64,000 nt of DNA from Helicobacter pylori (GTDB lineage: Bacteria > Campylobacterota > Campylobacteria > Campylobacterales > Helicobacteraceae): the NCBI GenBank assembly GCA_008032955.1, contig CP032046.1, positions 1-64,000 on the forward strand. The letters are read 5' to 3'. The translations under genes and the position numbers were made by a program. A model generated the notes under the pieces. That model did not search any database. It had not been told where the DNA came from and saw only the letters and a list, made by a program, of their open reading frames with translations. Positions within the stretch are counted from its first letter, which is position 1, and the number at the start of each line of letters is the position of its first letter. Below are positions 55,747 to 64,000 of the stretch, one piece after another.

Positions 55747-58700
55747 TTAGTTTTTGATCAAGTTTGTAGCCCATGCAACCCATTTGAATAATTTTAAAAA
55801 ATTTCTTTTTGTTTGTTTTTCTACCGCATCTTTTCCGCCATACAAAAGCCTTGTTTTGAACGCCATGGCCAATTCCATTCGCTTATTTTTAGCGTATTTT
55901 TTTCTATCGTTTGCGCTGAAACAATCTTCAATTTGTTTGAAATGCCTATCGCAGTCTGAGAGTTGTAGGATTGTGATGGGATCATGCATTTCTTCATTAG
56001 CCCTTTTAAATCGTTCGCTCGTTGCTTTTTGGTTAAAAACGCATTTCCTGTCATCATCTGTCAAAACAATAGGGTGATTGTCTAACTCGCAAAGTTTTTT
56101 AATGGTTTCTTCCATGTCGTTTGGATTGTTTTTAAGCCCTGAAATGGGTAAGAAAGTGAAAGGAATGGGGTTGTCTTTGAATTCTCGCTCATTGAAATAC
56201 AATTTGAAAGTGCTCAAATAACAATAATCCGTGATGCCTTCTACAAAAATGATTCGGTGTTTTTGGGGGTTGTGGAAAACATGCTGACCCACCCCTAAAG
56301 AGCGTTTGATTTTATCAAGAGCGTCGGAGTCTTTGCTTGCATTATTTAGGGGATAGTTAAAGTGATTCTTAATTACAGAGCCTTCTGTTTCTTTTTCCAC
56401 AATCCTTATTTCATCTAAATGATCCGTATCCACTAAAAAGGGGTCATGGGTGGCTAAAACAAAAGTAACATGATTTTTATGAGCGTATTCTTTTAAAAAC
56501 TTCCTAAACTCCTTTCTGGCTGGCACGCTCAAGTGAGTGGCTGGCTCGTCCATGACATAGATAATATTCTTGTTAAGGCTAAAATGTGATCCCACATTAT
56601 AAAGAAAACCAAACATGAAATTAAACGCCCATTGGAAGCCGGTGCTTTGCTGGCTTAAGATGATTGGCTCATTTTGATTATCAGATTTTCTGCAATCATG
56701 AATTTCAAGTTTTATTTCATATGCCGTAGATTTCTTTGAATAATCATAAAATTTATTGTTGTGTCGGACACGAATTTTCAATTGGTAACTATCTTGAGGG
56801 CTATCTTCAGCGATCGCTAAAAGCCTGTTAAATTCTTTTGTAATTAAAGAATCTATTTTTAATTGCATGTTGTATTCTAAAATTTCTGCAAAACTTCCTT
56901 TAGCAAAAAGAAAGCTTGTGTCATTCTCAAAAAATTCAAGTTGCAGTATATCGTTATTATCATGCTTACTCTCTATTTTTTGAATTGGAAAAAAATCTTT
57001 TGATTGTTTGATCTTTTTTAGTGATTCTTGATCTATTTCTTGCAAGTATTTTTTAGAGATATTGAACGATCCATGACTATCAAAATAGATTTCTAAATCT
57101 TTATCAAACTTTATTTTTGATCTTTTATTGAACTCTAAAGGAATCCAAATTTTATTAGGATTAAAGTTTGTTTTATTAAATAACGAAAGCTGAAAAAACC
57201 AGTGCCCAGATAATTGGCTAGCAAGACCAGTCTCTTTGGTTGATATGGCTTCAAGGTCATTATCTGTGATTTTTGGCTCTTTGTATTCTTTCATGATTGG
57301 CACGAATTTTTCAAATTGATGAGATAAACCATTATTTATATTTAGATGAAAGTTGAACGCTGTATAGGGGTTACACTCTCGGCAATATTCTGCGAACTCA
57401 GAAACATTTTTGCTTTGTTTGAATTTTTCCTTGTTTGCTTCAAATTTATCCTTGATTTCACCAATATTTTTAGGGAACAAATAAATGCCACTTTCATTAT
57501 CTAAAATTTTTATACTCTCCCATAAAGATCTTTGTATTGGTTCAAAAAGATTGCTGTATCTGTATCGCACAATTTCTGAATTGACTAATAAATCTATCTG
57601 TTTCAAATAAAACTGACACATCATGGATTTAATATCTTTAGACACATCATTAACGGCATGACTTTCTATATAATTTTTGCATATTTGTTGGATATTTTTG
57701 AGTAGATCATTAATCTTATACTCTGGCTCTTCTTCGCTATTGCATTCATTTTTGCAGTGATTTTCAATTTCTCGGATCAGCGACTCTTTGTTTCGCTCAA
57801 AATCCTCTCTTGTTTTTTCAAGGTTTTTTAAAGAATTTTTAATTTTCTTTTTAAGGTTGCCTATATTTAATCGGAATGTTCTAAATTGCTGTTTAAATTT
57901 TTCATTGATGGGGTATTTTTCGTCTATTTTTTCAATCATCTCTTTGACAAACTCTGATAATTTTTCTTGAGATTGTTCATTTAATAGAGCTTTAGTTTTT
58001 GGTGTGAATTTTGTATTAGAGTCAGTAGTCTTAAAAATTTCATCTAAAGCTTCTAGCTTTTTTAAGATATATTCCACATCTTTTGGTTTGATTTCTTTTT
58101 CACTAAGTTTTTTAAAACAAGAATAAATTTTTTCTAATTGGTTTTGTTTGTGTTTCCCCATGATAAAAAATTCATCTGAGTTGTGTTTTTTATTAGGCGT
58201 ATTGCACTTTATGATTTCTTTGATGCACTGACAAAAAGTTTTAATCCCTTCGCTATTACCGCTTACATATTTGATTAATTCTTTGAAAAGCAGATTGTTG
58301 GTTGCATCGGCATATTTGGTTACAAGCTCGCTCAATTTTAATTTTTCTTTGTAAAAATGTAAAAATAATCCTAATGAATTGTAAGAAGTTATAAGATTTA
58401 TAAAATTACTCACAAGAGTGCAAATCTTTGAATAGTCGTTATTGTTAGTGGGAATATAAACGCTGTTGTTACATTGTTCCCCTAAAGCTTCTACATGTTT
58501 TTCAAAAGGATAGCTGATTAATATTTTTGATAATTCCTTTAATCCTTTATTAACTTCCTTAGATTGAATTTTTAAATCCACGCAAGAAAAATCTGTGATT
58601 TTATGATCAAGGATTGCTTCTTCTTCTAAACTTAAAAGGGTGTCTTTTTCATGGTTTTTAAAATAATCTTCTTCACTACAAAGTTTGACACCCGCATCAT

Positions 58701-58872
58701 TAAAGATTGTCAAAGCTTCTAAAACATTGCTTTTGCCGACATTATTTTCCCCCACTAAGATCACCAACCCCCCATGTTTTTCAAAACTTGAATTTAAAAG
58801 CAACTCCGTAGGCGATTTTCTATCCAAATTCCTAAAATGGTGCAATTTCAAAACACGCTTATAAAATTTCAT
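55747..58872 (-). CDS. OLD-family ATP-dependent nuclease, stand-alone
   Basis: A 1041-residue protein combining an ABC/SMC-type ATPase and a TOPRIM nuclease domain. Walker A is [10 protein letters not shown] at residues 40-49; the long middle (about 100-650) has helical and coiled-coil segments; the signature-like [20 protein letters not shown], Walker [19 protein letters not shown] and H-loop [10 protein letters not shown] follow; the TOPRIM domain has the acid in [14 protein letters not shown] and DxD in IVLTDDDRK. This is the architecture of OLD proteins and of Gabija GajA. No UvrD-like GajB or other partner is adjacent, so it is a single-gene OLD. Lysine- and asparagine-rich, A-biased codons suggest gain by transfer. 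It is divergent from mrp, 96 bases away. Confidence 0.88.
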   Translation of the reverse strand: MKFYKRVLKLHHFRNLDRKSPTELLLNSSFEKHGGLVILVGENNVGKSNVLEALTIFNDAGVKLCSEEDYFKNHEKDTLLSLEEEAILDHKITDFSCVDLKIQSKEVNKGLKELSKILISYPFEKHVEALGEQCNNSVYIPTNNNDYSKICTLVSNFINLITSYNSLGLFLHFYKEKLKLSELVTKYADATNNLLFKELIKYVSGNSEGIKTFCQCIKEIIKCNTPNKKHNSDEFFIMGKHKQNQLEKIYSCFKKLSEKEIKPKDVEYILKKLEALDEIFKTTDSNTKFTPKTKALLNEQSQEKLSEFVKEMIEKIDEKYPINEKFKQQFRTFRLNIGNLKKKIKNSLKNLEKTREDFERNKESLIREIENHCKNECNSEEEPEYKINDLLKNIQQICKNYIESHAVNDVSKDIKSMMCQFYLKQIDLLVNSEIVRYRYSNLFEPIQRSLWESIKILDNESGIYLFPKNIGEIKDKFEANKEKFKQSKNVSEFAEYCRECNPYTAFNFHLNINNGLSHQFEKFVPIMKEYKEPKITDNDLEAISTKETGLASQLSGHWFFQLSLFNKTNFNPNKIWIPLEFNKRSKIKFDKDLEIYFDSHGSFNISKKYLQEIDQESLKKIKQSKDFFPIQKIESKHDNNDILQLEFFENDTSFLFAKGSFAEILEYNMQLKIDSLITKEFNRLLAIAEDSPQDSYQLKIRVRHNNKFYDYSKKSTAYEIKLEIHDCRKSDNQNEPIILSQQSTGFQWAFNFMFGFLYNVGSHFSLNKNIIYVMDEPATHLSVPARKEFRKFLKEYAHKNHVTFVLATHDPFLVDTDHLDEIRIVEKETEGSVIKNHFNYPLNNASKDSDALDKIKRSLGVGQHVFHNPQKHRIIFVEGITDYCYLSTFKLYFNEREFKDNPIPFTFLPISGLKNNPNDMEETIKKLCELDNHPIVLTDDDRKCVFNQKATSERFKRANEEMHDPITILQLSDCDRHFKQIEDCFSANDRKKYAKNKRMELAMAFKTRLLYGGKDAVEKQTKRNFLKLFKWVAWATNLIKN

Positions 58873-58968
58873 GCCCTATCCTTTCAAAACTCAAATTTAA
58901 TTTATAATGCAAAATTAAACAAAACATGCTATAAAGAAAATTCAAATACTATCATTTTAAGGATTAAA

Positions 58969-60075
58969 ATGCTCACCCAAGAAGACATCTTAAACGCGTT
59001 AAAAACGATCATTTACCCTAATTTTGAAAAGGATATTGTCAGCTTTGGTTTTGTTAAAAACATCACCTTGCATGACAACCAGTTAGGGCTTTTAATAGAA
59101 ATCCCCTCAAGCTCTGAAGAAACGAGCGCGATTTTAAGGGAAAATATCTCCAAAGCGATGCAAGAAATAGGCGTGAAAGCTTTAAATTTGGATATTAAAA
59201 CCCCGCCAAAGCCCCAAGCCCCAAAGCCCACCACTAAAAATCTGGCTAAAAATATCAAGCATGTAGTGATGATAAGCTCAGGCAAGGGCGGTGTGGGTAA
59301 AAGCACCACCAGCGTGAATCTAAGCATCGCTTTAGCGAATTTAAACCAAAAAGTGGGGCTACTAGACGCTGATGTGTATGGCCCTAATATCCCTAGAATG
59401 ATGGGCTTGCAAAACGCTGATGTGATCATGGATCCTAGCGGTAAAAAACTCATTCCTTTAAAAGCTTTTGGCGTTTCTGTGATGAGCATGGGGCTTTTGT
59501 ATGATGAGGGGCAGAGTCTCATTTGGAGAGGGCCCATGCTCATGCGAGCGATTGAGCAGATGCTAAGCGATATTATTTGGGGGGATTTAGATGTGTTGGT
59601 GGTGGATATGCCCCCAGGAACAGGCGATGCGCAGCTCACGCTAGCCCAAGCCGTGCCTTTGAGCGCAGGAATCACCGTTACTACGCCTCAAATAGTGAGT
59701 TTAGATGATGCTAAACGGAGTTTGGACATGTTTAAGAAACTACACATTCCTATTGCAGGCATTGTAGAAAATATGGGGAGTTTTGTGTGCGAGCATTGCA
59801 AGAAAGAGAGCGAGATTTTTGGCTCAAATTCCATGAGTGGATTATTAGAAGCTTACCACACGCAGATTTTAGCCAAGCTCCCTTTAGAGCCTAAAGTGCG
59901 TTTAGGGGGGGATAAGGGTGAACCGATTGTGATCTCTCATCCTGATAGCGTGAGCGCTAAGATTTTTGAAAAAATGGCAAAGGATTTGAGCGCTTTTTTA
60001 GACAAGGTGGAAAGGGAAAAATTAGCCGATAATAAGGACATTCAGCCCACACAAACGCACGCCTGCTCGCGTTAA
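58969..60075 (+). CDS. mrp: Mrp/NBP35-family iron-sulphur carrier ATPase (HP0207)
   Basis: P-loop ATPase thought to carry and insert iron-sulphur clusters. The 368-residue protein starts with an MIP18-like domain ([20 protein letters not shown]) and continues with the deviant Walker [52 protein letters not shown] and the cluster cysteines in [18 protein letters not shown] 58969 has AAGG before it; the longer upstream frame is not needed. A further cysteine lies at the C-terminus (HACSR). Confidence 0.95.
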   Translation: MLTQEDILNALKTIIYPNFEKDIVSFGFVKNITLHDNQLGLLIEIPSSSEETSAILRENISKAMQEIGVKALNLDIKTPPKPQAPKPTTKNLAKNIKHVVMISSGKGGVGKSTTSVNLSIALANLNQKVGLLDADVYGPNIPRMMGLQNADVIMDPSGKKLIPLKAFGVSVMSMGLLYDEGQSLIWRGPMLMRAIEQMLSDIIWGDLDVLVVDMPPGTGDAQLTLAQAVPLSAGITVTTPQIVSLDDAKRSLDMFKKLHIPIAGIVENMGSFVCEHCKKESEIFGSNSMSGLLEAYHTQILAKLPLEPKVRLGGDKGEPIVISHPDSVSAKIFEKMAKDLSAFLDKVEREKLADNKDIQPTQTHACSR

Positions 60076-60106
60076 TTTTGAAAGACCGCTTTTTTAAGAA
60101 AATACC

Positions 60107-60125
60107 GCTTGACTTAGCGTCAAGC
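60107..60125. terminator. hairpin between mrp and the phase-variable glycosyltransferase
   Basis: GCTTGAC (60107-60113) and GTCAAGC (60119-60125) form a perfect seven-base stem with a five-base loop, followed by CCTTTT on the plus strand. It lies between two convergent genes and may serve both. Confidence 0.7.
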
Positions 60126-60134
60126 CCTTTTGTG

Positions 60135-61327
60135 TTAAATTTTAAAAAACGCTTTTAGTATTTTTTTAACCAATCGCTTCGCTTTTTGTTTGGCTTTAAA
60201 AATCAAAAATCCTACAAGGAGTTTAGAAGAAAGCCTAGGCAGAAGGAATTCAAAAGAATACCGCTTGTCTGAAAAAGATAGGGCTTTATTGAAAGCGTGG
60301 ATTTCTTGGGTTTCTTTGTCTCTGTTTTGAAGGGATTCAAAGAGGTGATCTAAAAAGGGAGCGTTAAAATAGGCGTCTTTAAAAGGCGTTTGGATCAAAA
60401 TTTCATGCCATTTTTTCGCGCCAATGACGCTTAAGAGCTTCCAAGGTTTATCGCCCCAAAAATGCAGCATGTGCGCTTCTTTGATGCTAGGGAATGATGG
60501 CGTATCAAGGAAACTGGGGTGGGCGTTGTAGGAGTAAGGCAATTCTAAAATCCTACCACGGCACACAAAACACAAAGTATCTTGATCGTTAAATAAAAGT
60601 TTTTCATTTTTTAAAAGGAAAAATCCAATCAATTGGTTTTCCAGATTTTCTTCACGCCACAATTTTAAATTTAAGGCTAAAAACCCGGCGTTAAAGTAGT
60701 TGTCAAAAAGGATTTGCACTTCTTCTAAATTAGGGAAAGCGTCAGTAACGCCGATAGATTTTGCGCGCATTTGGCGTAATTCGTATAAATCCTTAGCCGA
60801 ATTCCTGTCCATAGCGATCAAATCTTTTTCCCTCACAGCCCCAAAATAATGCGCTTCAAGGGGGATAAAAAAGCTCTCGCTAATATCATTCACAAACAAA
60901 GTGTCCACATCAAACATGATCATCTTGTCGTATTGGGGGAAAAGGGAGGCAAAAAAGAAACGGCACATGATCATTTTAGAAAAGCGTTTTTGCGAAAAAG
61001 CATTGAGTTTTAAATACAATTTTTTAATTTCACTCGCTATTAAAGGATCAAGCTTGCGGTAATTATGGCGTGGTTTTAATTCTTCATTAGAAATATCCAA
61101 AAACTCTATACTGGAAAAAGCGCTAAAAGGAGCGATCGTTTCTTCTAATTTGGCTACATTTTCAGCGCTTAAATCCTCCACCAAACAATGGATTTGATAA
61201 AAGAGTTTTACTCTCTCTCTCTCTCTCTCTCTCGTTTGGCGTGCACTAGCATGGAATACAAACTCACGCCAGCAGGGATACAATAGTGGTTATCAAAAAC
61301 CACCACAATAGGGATAATCTCTTGCAT
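60135..61327 (-). pseudogene. phase-variable LPS glycosyltransferase, GT8, phase OFF (HP0208)
   Basis: Paralogue of the gene at 11314-12417. From ATG 61327 it reads MQEIIPIVVVFDNHYCIPAG and SLYSMLVHAKRE, then meets TAA right after a tract of eleven AG repeats (61211-61233), a 39-residue product. The main frame continues as VKLFYQIHCLVEDLSAENVA with the DxD in MFDVDTLFVNDIS, FNAGFLALNLKLWREENLE and HMLHFWGDKPWKLLSV, to 60135. With 10 or 13 repeats the frame would be whole, about 397 residues. This is the known phase-variable HP0208, a glucosyl- or galactosyltransferase-like enzyme of LPS; its exact sugar is not settled here. Confidence 0.9.
61211..61233 (-). repeat. (AG)11 slippery tract controlling the glycosyltransferase
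   Basis: Eleven CT units plus C on the plus strand (AG on the coding strand). Counting frames, 11 puts the ATG out of frame with the body; 10 or 13 would be in frame. Confidence 0.95.
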
Positions 61328-61389
61328 GCATAGTCCTTAAATCTTGAAATTGAACCCGCTAAAAAAGGGGTATTTTTGTGATTTTATCG

Positions 61390-61404
61390 TTTTTTTTTTT
61401 TTTT
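61390..61404 (+). repeat. poly-T15 tract upstream of hofA
   Basis: Fifteen T, ending about 30 bases before a -10-like CATAAT at 61434-61439, so next to the expected -35 place. Length change of such tracts alters promoter spacing, as shown for sabA in this species. Confidence 0.8.
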
Positions 61405-61459
61405 CAAAACCAAAATGGCGAGTTTGTTTATAGCATAATATCAGACTTCAATAAAAAAG

Positions 61460-62827
61460 GTGTTTGATAAAAGGGTGCTTAATCAAAAAATTTGGCTAGG
61501 GTTTTTGGCTTTGAATGGGATTTTCCTCAGTGCTTTTGAGTATCAAGTGAGTGCGAGAGTGGGATCGTTTTCGCGCATCGCTTTCAACCAATCAATCATC
61601 AATTCCAAAAAAGGGATTTACCCTACAGGGAGTTATGTAACCACTACCGGGGCTTTGCAAATTGATTCTAGTTTGCTCCCTAAAGGGATTGAAGATCACA
61701 AACTGGGTTTTGGGGTGGGGGGCGAAATAGGAGCGTTAGCGTATGATTCCACGAAGTTTTTGATTGATGAAGCCAATCCTAAGGCAGGGTTTCAGCCGGC
61801 GAACTGGTATTACATGGGGCGATGGGAGGGCTATTTGATGCAACACAGCCAAAATTGGACCAGAGAGCAAAAGGCTCAAAACGCCAGGTCTTATGTGTTA
61901 TACAATTTGTATTTAGATTATCAGTATAAGGACATTTTTGGGATTAAATTAGGGCGTTACCCCTCTAAAGCTTTGTTTTTGAGCGGGTTTAATCAAGGGT
62001 TTGAGATTTTTTACCGGTGGAAAAAGTTTAGGGTAGAGTGGTTTAGCACCTTTGGAAGGGCTTTAGCTAATGAGCAATATATTAGGGATTTTTACGCCCC
62101 TGTCAATTACAAGCAAAAAACCAACTACGGCATGCACAATTTCAACCTCATTTATGAAAATAAATACATTAGGATCGCGCCTTTTATTTGGTTTTACCCT
62201 AAAAATTTTAACGCTCCTGGATTTGAAATCACCCATGACACAAAATCTTATTGGAAATCTCTTTGGCGCATCCAAACGACTTTTTACGCATGGTTTCCTC
62301 TCTATAGCGATTATTTGTCTAAAGATTATTACAGAGCCTCTTTAGTGGGTAAAAAAAGCGCGGCTTTGTTTGTGTTTCAAAGAGTGCATTTCCGCTCTTA
62401 TCGTTTTGGCTGGAGCGTGTATAAGAATTTTGGGAACGCGAGCGTTCAATTAGGTTGGAATGGCTCGCCAGCGGATCCTTTTTACGACACTAAAGATGAC
62501 ACCCCTTATGAAGACGCTTATTCCAATTTTTACAACGCTAATTCCATAACGATTAACGCTTTTGTAGGAAAGAGCATTAAAAACCTTTTGGTGCAATTGT
62601 ATGGGAAATTGACTTATTCCCCAAGGGCTGATTCGCAAAGCTTAGGGGTTACTCTCAAATATAATATTAAAAAACATATCTATTTAATGTTAACGCTTAA
62701 TGGCTATCAGATCACGATGCATAAGGGTTATAAGGTAGGGTTTTTTACAAGCGGTTACAACCCTGATTTCGCTCAAACCATTCAAGATAGAAGCTATTTT
62801 ATGAGCTCTATGAGTTATCGTTTTTAA
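61460..62827 (+). CDS. hofA: Hof-family outer membrane protein HofA (HP0209)
   Basis: Outer membrane beta-barrel protein of the Hof family. The 455-residue frame starts with GTG 61460; IWLGFLALNGIFLSAFEY is the signal. The rest is rich in aromatic residues alternating through amphipathic strands (WYYMGRWEGYLMQHSQNW, YNLYLDYQYKDIFGIKLGRY), and the C-terminus SSMSYRF ends in phenylalanine, the barrel-assembly signal. The start codon is uncertain because the ribosome site AAAAAGG lies very close to GTG 61460. A poly-T tract upstream may modulate transcription. It is divergent from the glycosyltransferase. Confidence 0.85.
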   Translation: MFDKRVLNQKIWLGFLALNGIFLSAFEYQVSARVGSFSRIAFNQSIINSKKGIYPTGSYVTTTGALQIDSSLLPKGIEDHKLGFGVGGEIGALAYDSTKFLIDEANPKAGFQPANWYYMGRWEGYLMQHSQNWTREQKAQNARSYVLYNLYLDYQYKDIFGIKLGRYPSKALFLSGFNQGFEIFYRWKKFRVEWFSTFGRALANEQYIRDFYAPVNYKQKTNYGMHNFNLIYENKYIRIAPFIWFYPKNFNAPGFEITHDTKSYWKSLWRIQTTFYAWFPLYSDYLSKDYYRASLVGKKSAALFVFQRVHFRSYRFGWSVYKNFGNASVQLGWNGSPADPFYDTKDDTPYEDAYSNFYNANSITINAFVGKSIKNLLVQLYGKLTYSPRADSQSLGVTLKYNIKKHIYLMLTLNGYQITMHKGYKVGFFTSGYNPDFAQTIQDRSYFMSSMSYRF

Positions 62828-62893
62828 GGAATTAAACATCCTTTCATGTGATTTTTAAGCCATAGCATGCCCCTTTTAAGCGCGCTTTTATTG

Positions 62894-62899
62894 TATAAT
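62894..62899 (+). promoter_or_regulatory. -10 box of htpG
   Basis: TATAAT in TATTGTATAATCTTAAA, 30 bases before ATG 62930; AAAGGA at about 62916 is the ribosome site. I see no clear heat-shock repressor palindrome in this stretch. Confidence 0.6.
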
Positions 62900-62929
62900 C
62901 TTAAAAATTTTATTAAAGGAAAAAGTTCA

Positions 62930-64000
62930 ATGTCTAATCAAGAATACACCTTTCAAACTGAAATCAACCAGCTTTTGGATTTGATGATCCACTCTTTGTA
63001 TTCCAATAAAGAGATTTTTTTAAGGGAGTTGATTTCTAACGCGAGCGACGCTTTGGATAAACTGAATTATTTGATGCTAACCGATGAGAAATTAAAAGGA
63101 CTCAATACCACGCCTAGCATTCATTTGAGTTTTGATAGCCAGAAAAAAACCTTAACGATTAAAGATAATGGTATAGGCATGGATAAAAACGATCTCATTG
63201 AGCATTTAGGCACGATCGCTAAATCAGGCACGAAGAGTTTTTTGAGCGCTTTGAGTGGGGATAAGAAAAAAGATAGTGCACTGATTGGCCAGTTTGGTGT
63301 GGGCTTTTATTCGGCGTTCATGGTAGCGAGTAAGATTGTCGTTCAAACCAAAAAAGTTACCAGCGAGCAAGCTTATGCATGGGTGAGCGATGGTAAGGGC
63401 AAGTTTGAAATCAGCGAATGCGTCAAAGAGGAGCAAGGCACAGAAATCACCCTCTTTTTAAAAGATGAAGATTCTCATTTTGCGAGCCGTTGGGAGATTG
63501 ATAGCATTGTTAAAAAGTATTCTGAGCATATCCCTTTCCCTATTTTTTTAACTTACACCGATACAAAAATGGAAGGCGAAGGGGATCATAAAAAAGAAGT
63601 TAAAGAAGAAAAATGCGAGCAAATCAATCAAGCGAGCGCTTTATGGAAAATGAATAAGAGCGAATTGAAAGAAAAGGATTACAAAGACTTTTACCAATCG
63701 TTTGCGCATGACAACAGCGAGCCTTTAAGCTATATCCACAATAAAGTGGAAGGCTCTTTAGAATACACAACGCTTTTTTACATCCCTAGCAAAGCGCCCT
63801 TTGATTTGTTCAGGGTGGATTATAAAAGCGGGGTCAAACTTTATGTTAAAAGGGTGTTTATCACTGATGATGACAAAGAATTGTTGCCGTCTTATTTGAG
63901 GTTTGTTAAAGGCGTGATTGACAGCGAAGATTTGCCCTTGAACGTGAGCCGTGAAATCTTACAGCAGAATAAGATTTTAGCCAATATCCGTTCGGCTTCA
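62930..64000 (+). CDS. htpG: Hsp90 chaperone HtpG, 5' part (HP0210)
   Basis: ATP-dependent chaperone of the Hsp90 family. The first 357 codons are present and the frame is open at the window edge; the family is about 620 residues. N-terminal ATPase features are seen: [70 protein letters not shown]. The middle domain begins near residue 210 with the [20 protein letters not shown] region and includes [11 protein letters not shown]. Confidence 0.97.
   Translation, partial: MSNQEYTFQTEINQLLDLMIHSLYSNKEIFLRELISNASDALDKLNYLMLTDEKLKGLNTTPSIHLSFDSQKKTLTIKDNGIGMDKNDLIEHLGTIAKSGTKSFLSALSGDKKKDSALIGQFGVGFYSAFMVASKIVVQTKKVTSEQAYAWVSDGKGKFEISECVKEEQGTEITLFLKDEDSHFASRWEIDSIVKKYSEHIPFPIFLTYTDTKMEGEGDHKKEVKEEKCEQINQASALWKMNKSELKEKDYKDFYQSFAHDNSEPLSYIHNKVEGSLEYTTLFYIPSKAPFDLFRVDYKSGVKLYVKRVFITDDDKELLPSYLRFVKGVIDSEDLPLNVSREILQQNKILANIRSAS

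Noticed and set aside
58837-58968. Upstream in-frame extension of mrp
   Set aside because: ATG 58969 has a ribosome site and gives the family length; the extension overlaps the start of the divergent nuclease gene and has no family match I recognise.
61261-61283. TTG start at 61283 for the phase-variable glycosyltransferase body frame
   Set aside because: It gives an N-terminus unlike the paralogue; ATG 61327 encodes the conserved opening but is out of frame, so the gene is simply off.

Overview
The window is chromosomal DNA of Helicobacter pylori. The content and order of genes (ccoNOQP, recA-eno-aroK, hcpD, hemB, arsRS, prfB-moeA-fliR, fba-efp, pseI, lnt, lysS-glyA, frdCAB, tpiA-fabI-lpxD, metK-ndk, rpmF-plsX-fabH, mrp, hofA, htpG) follow the block known as HP0144 to HP0210 in strain 26695. 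Low GC, A- and T-rich homopolymers, TATAAT promoters without a clear -35 box, and slippery tracts in surface and LPS genes all fit. HP numbers in the entries are recalled from synteny, not from a search. Layout: 1-5610 is the cbb3 oxidase operon and a membrane-protein tail; 5669-11317 holds mqnD (-), recA, eno, a FtsB-like protein, an AMIN protein, aroK and a Cache-type sensor protein; 11314-13490 has an LPS glycosyltransferase divergent from hcpD; 14023-24856 is a long minus-strand block (yebC, hemB, arsSR, CiaD-like, TPR, U32 peptidase, CheZ-like, prfB, moeA, fliR, EI24-like); 25330-27754 is ppiC, fba, efp; 28255-32784 is an accessory restriction-modification island between efp and pseI; 32861-35802 is pseI, an ABC ATPase and lnt (-); 36033-43442 is cvpA, lysS, glyA, a SPOR protein, a UPF0114 protein and a phospholipase D lipoprotein; 43463-47113 is frdCAB (-); 47319-54238 is tpiA, fabI, lpxD, metK, ndk, rpmF, plsX, fabH; 54260-58872 is accessory (small membrane and secreted proteins, a large OLD-family nuclease); 58969-64000 is mrp, a phase-variable LPS glycosyltransferase switched off, hofA and the 5' part of htpG. 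How the genes fit together: the window carries much of the respiratory equipment (cbb3 oxidase, fumarate reductase, the menaquinone gene mqnD), type II fatty-acid and envelope lipid enzymes, LPS and flagellin glycosylation functions, and the acid-response two-component system. The two accessory defence loci are a LlaJI-like system (two m5C methyltransferases plus McrB/McrC-type restriction subunits) and a stand-alone OLD nuclease. A main caution: I count 19 apparent single-base homopolymer indels that break otherwise recognisable genes. Nine of them lie in the first 2.3 kb, in ccoN, ccoO and ccoQ, whose product is the only terminal oxidase of this species; this suggests locally poor sequence. 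The others are in arsS, an EI24-like gene, a hidden small membrane gene, both restriction subunits, the frdA C-terminus and three small genes, and may be real mutations or errors. A dispersed intergenic stem-loop element occurs five times, always near operon 3' ends.
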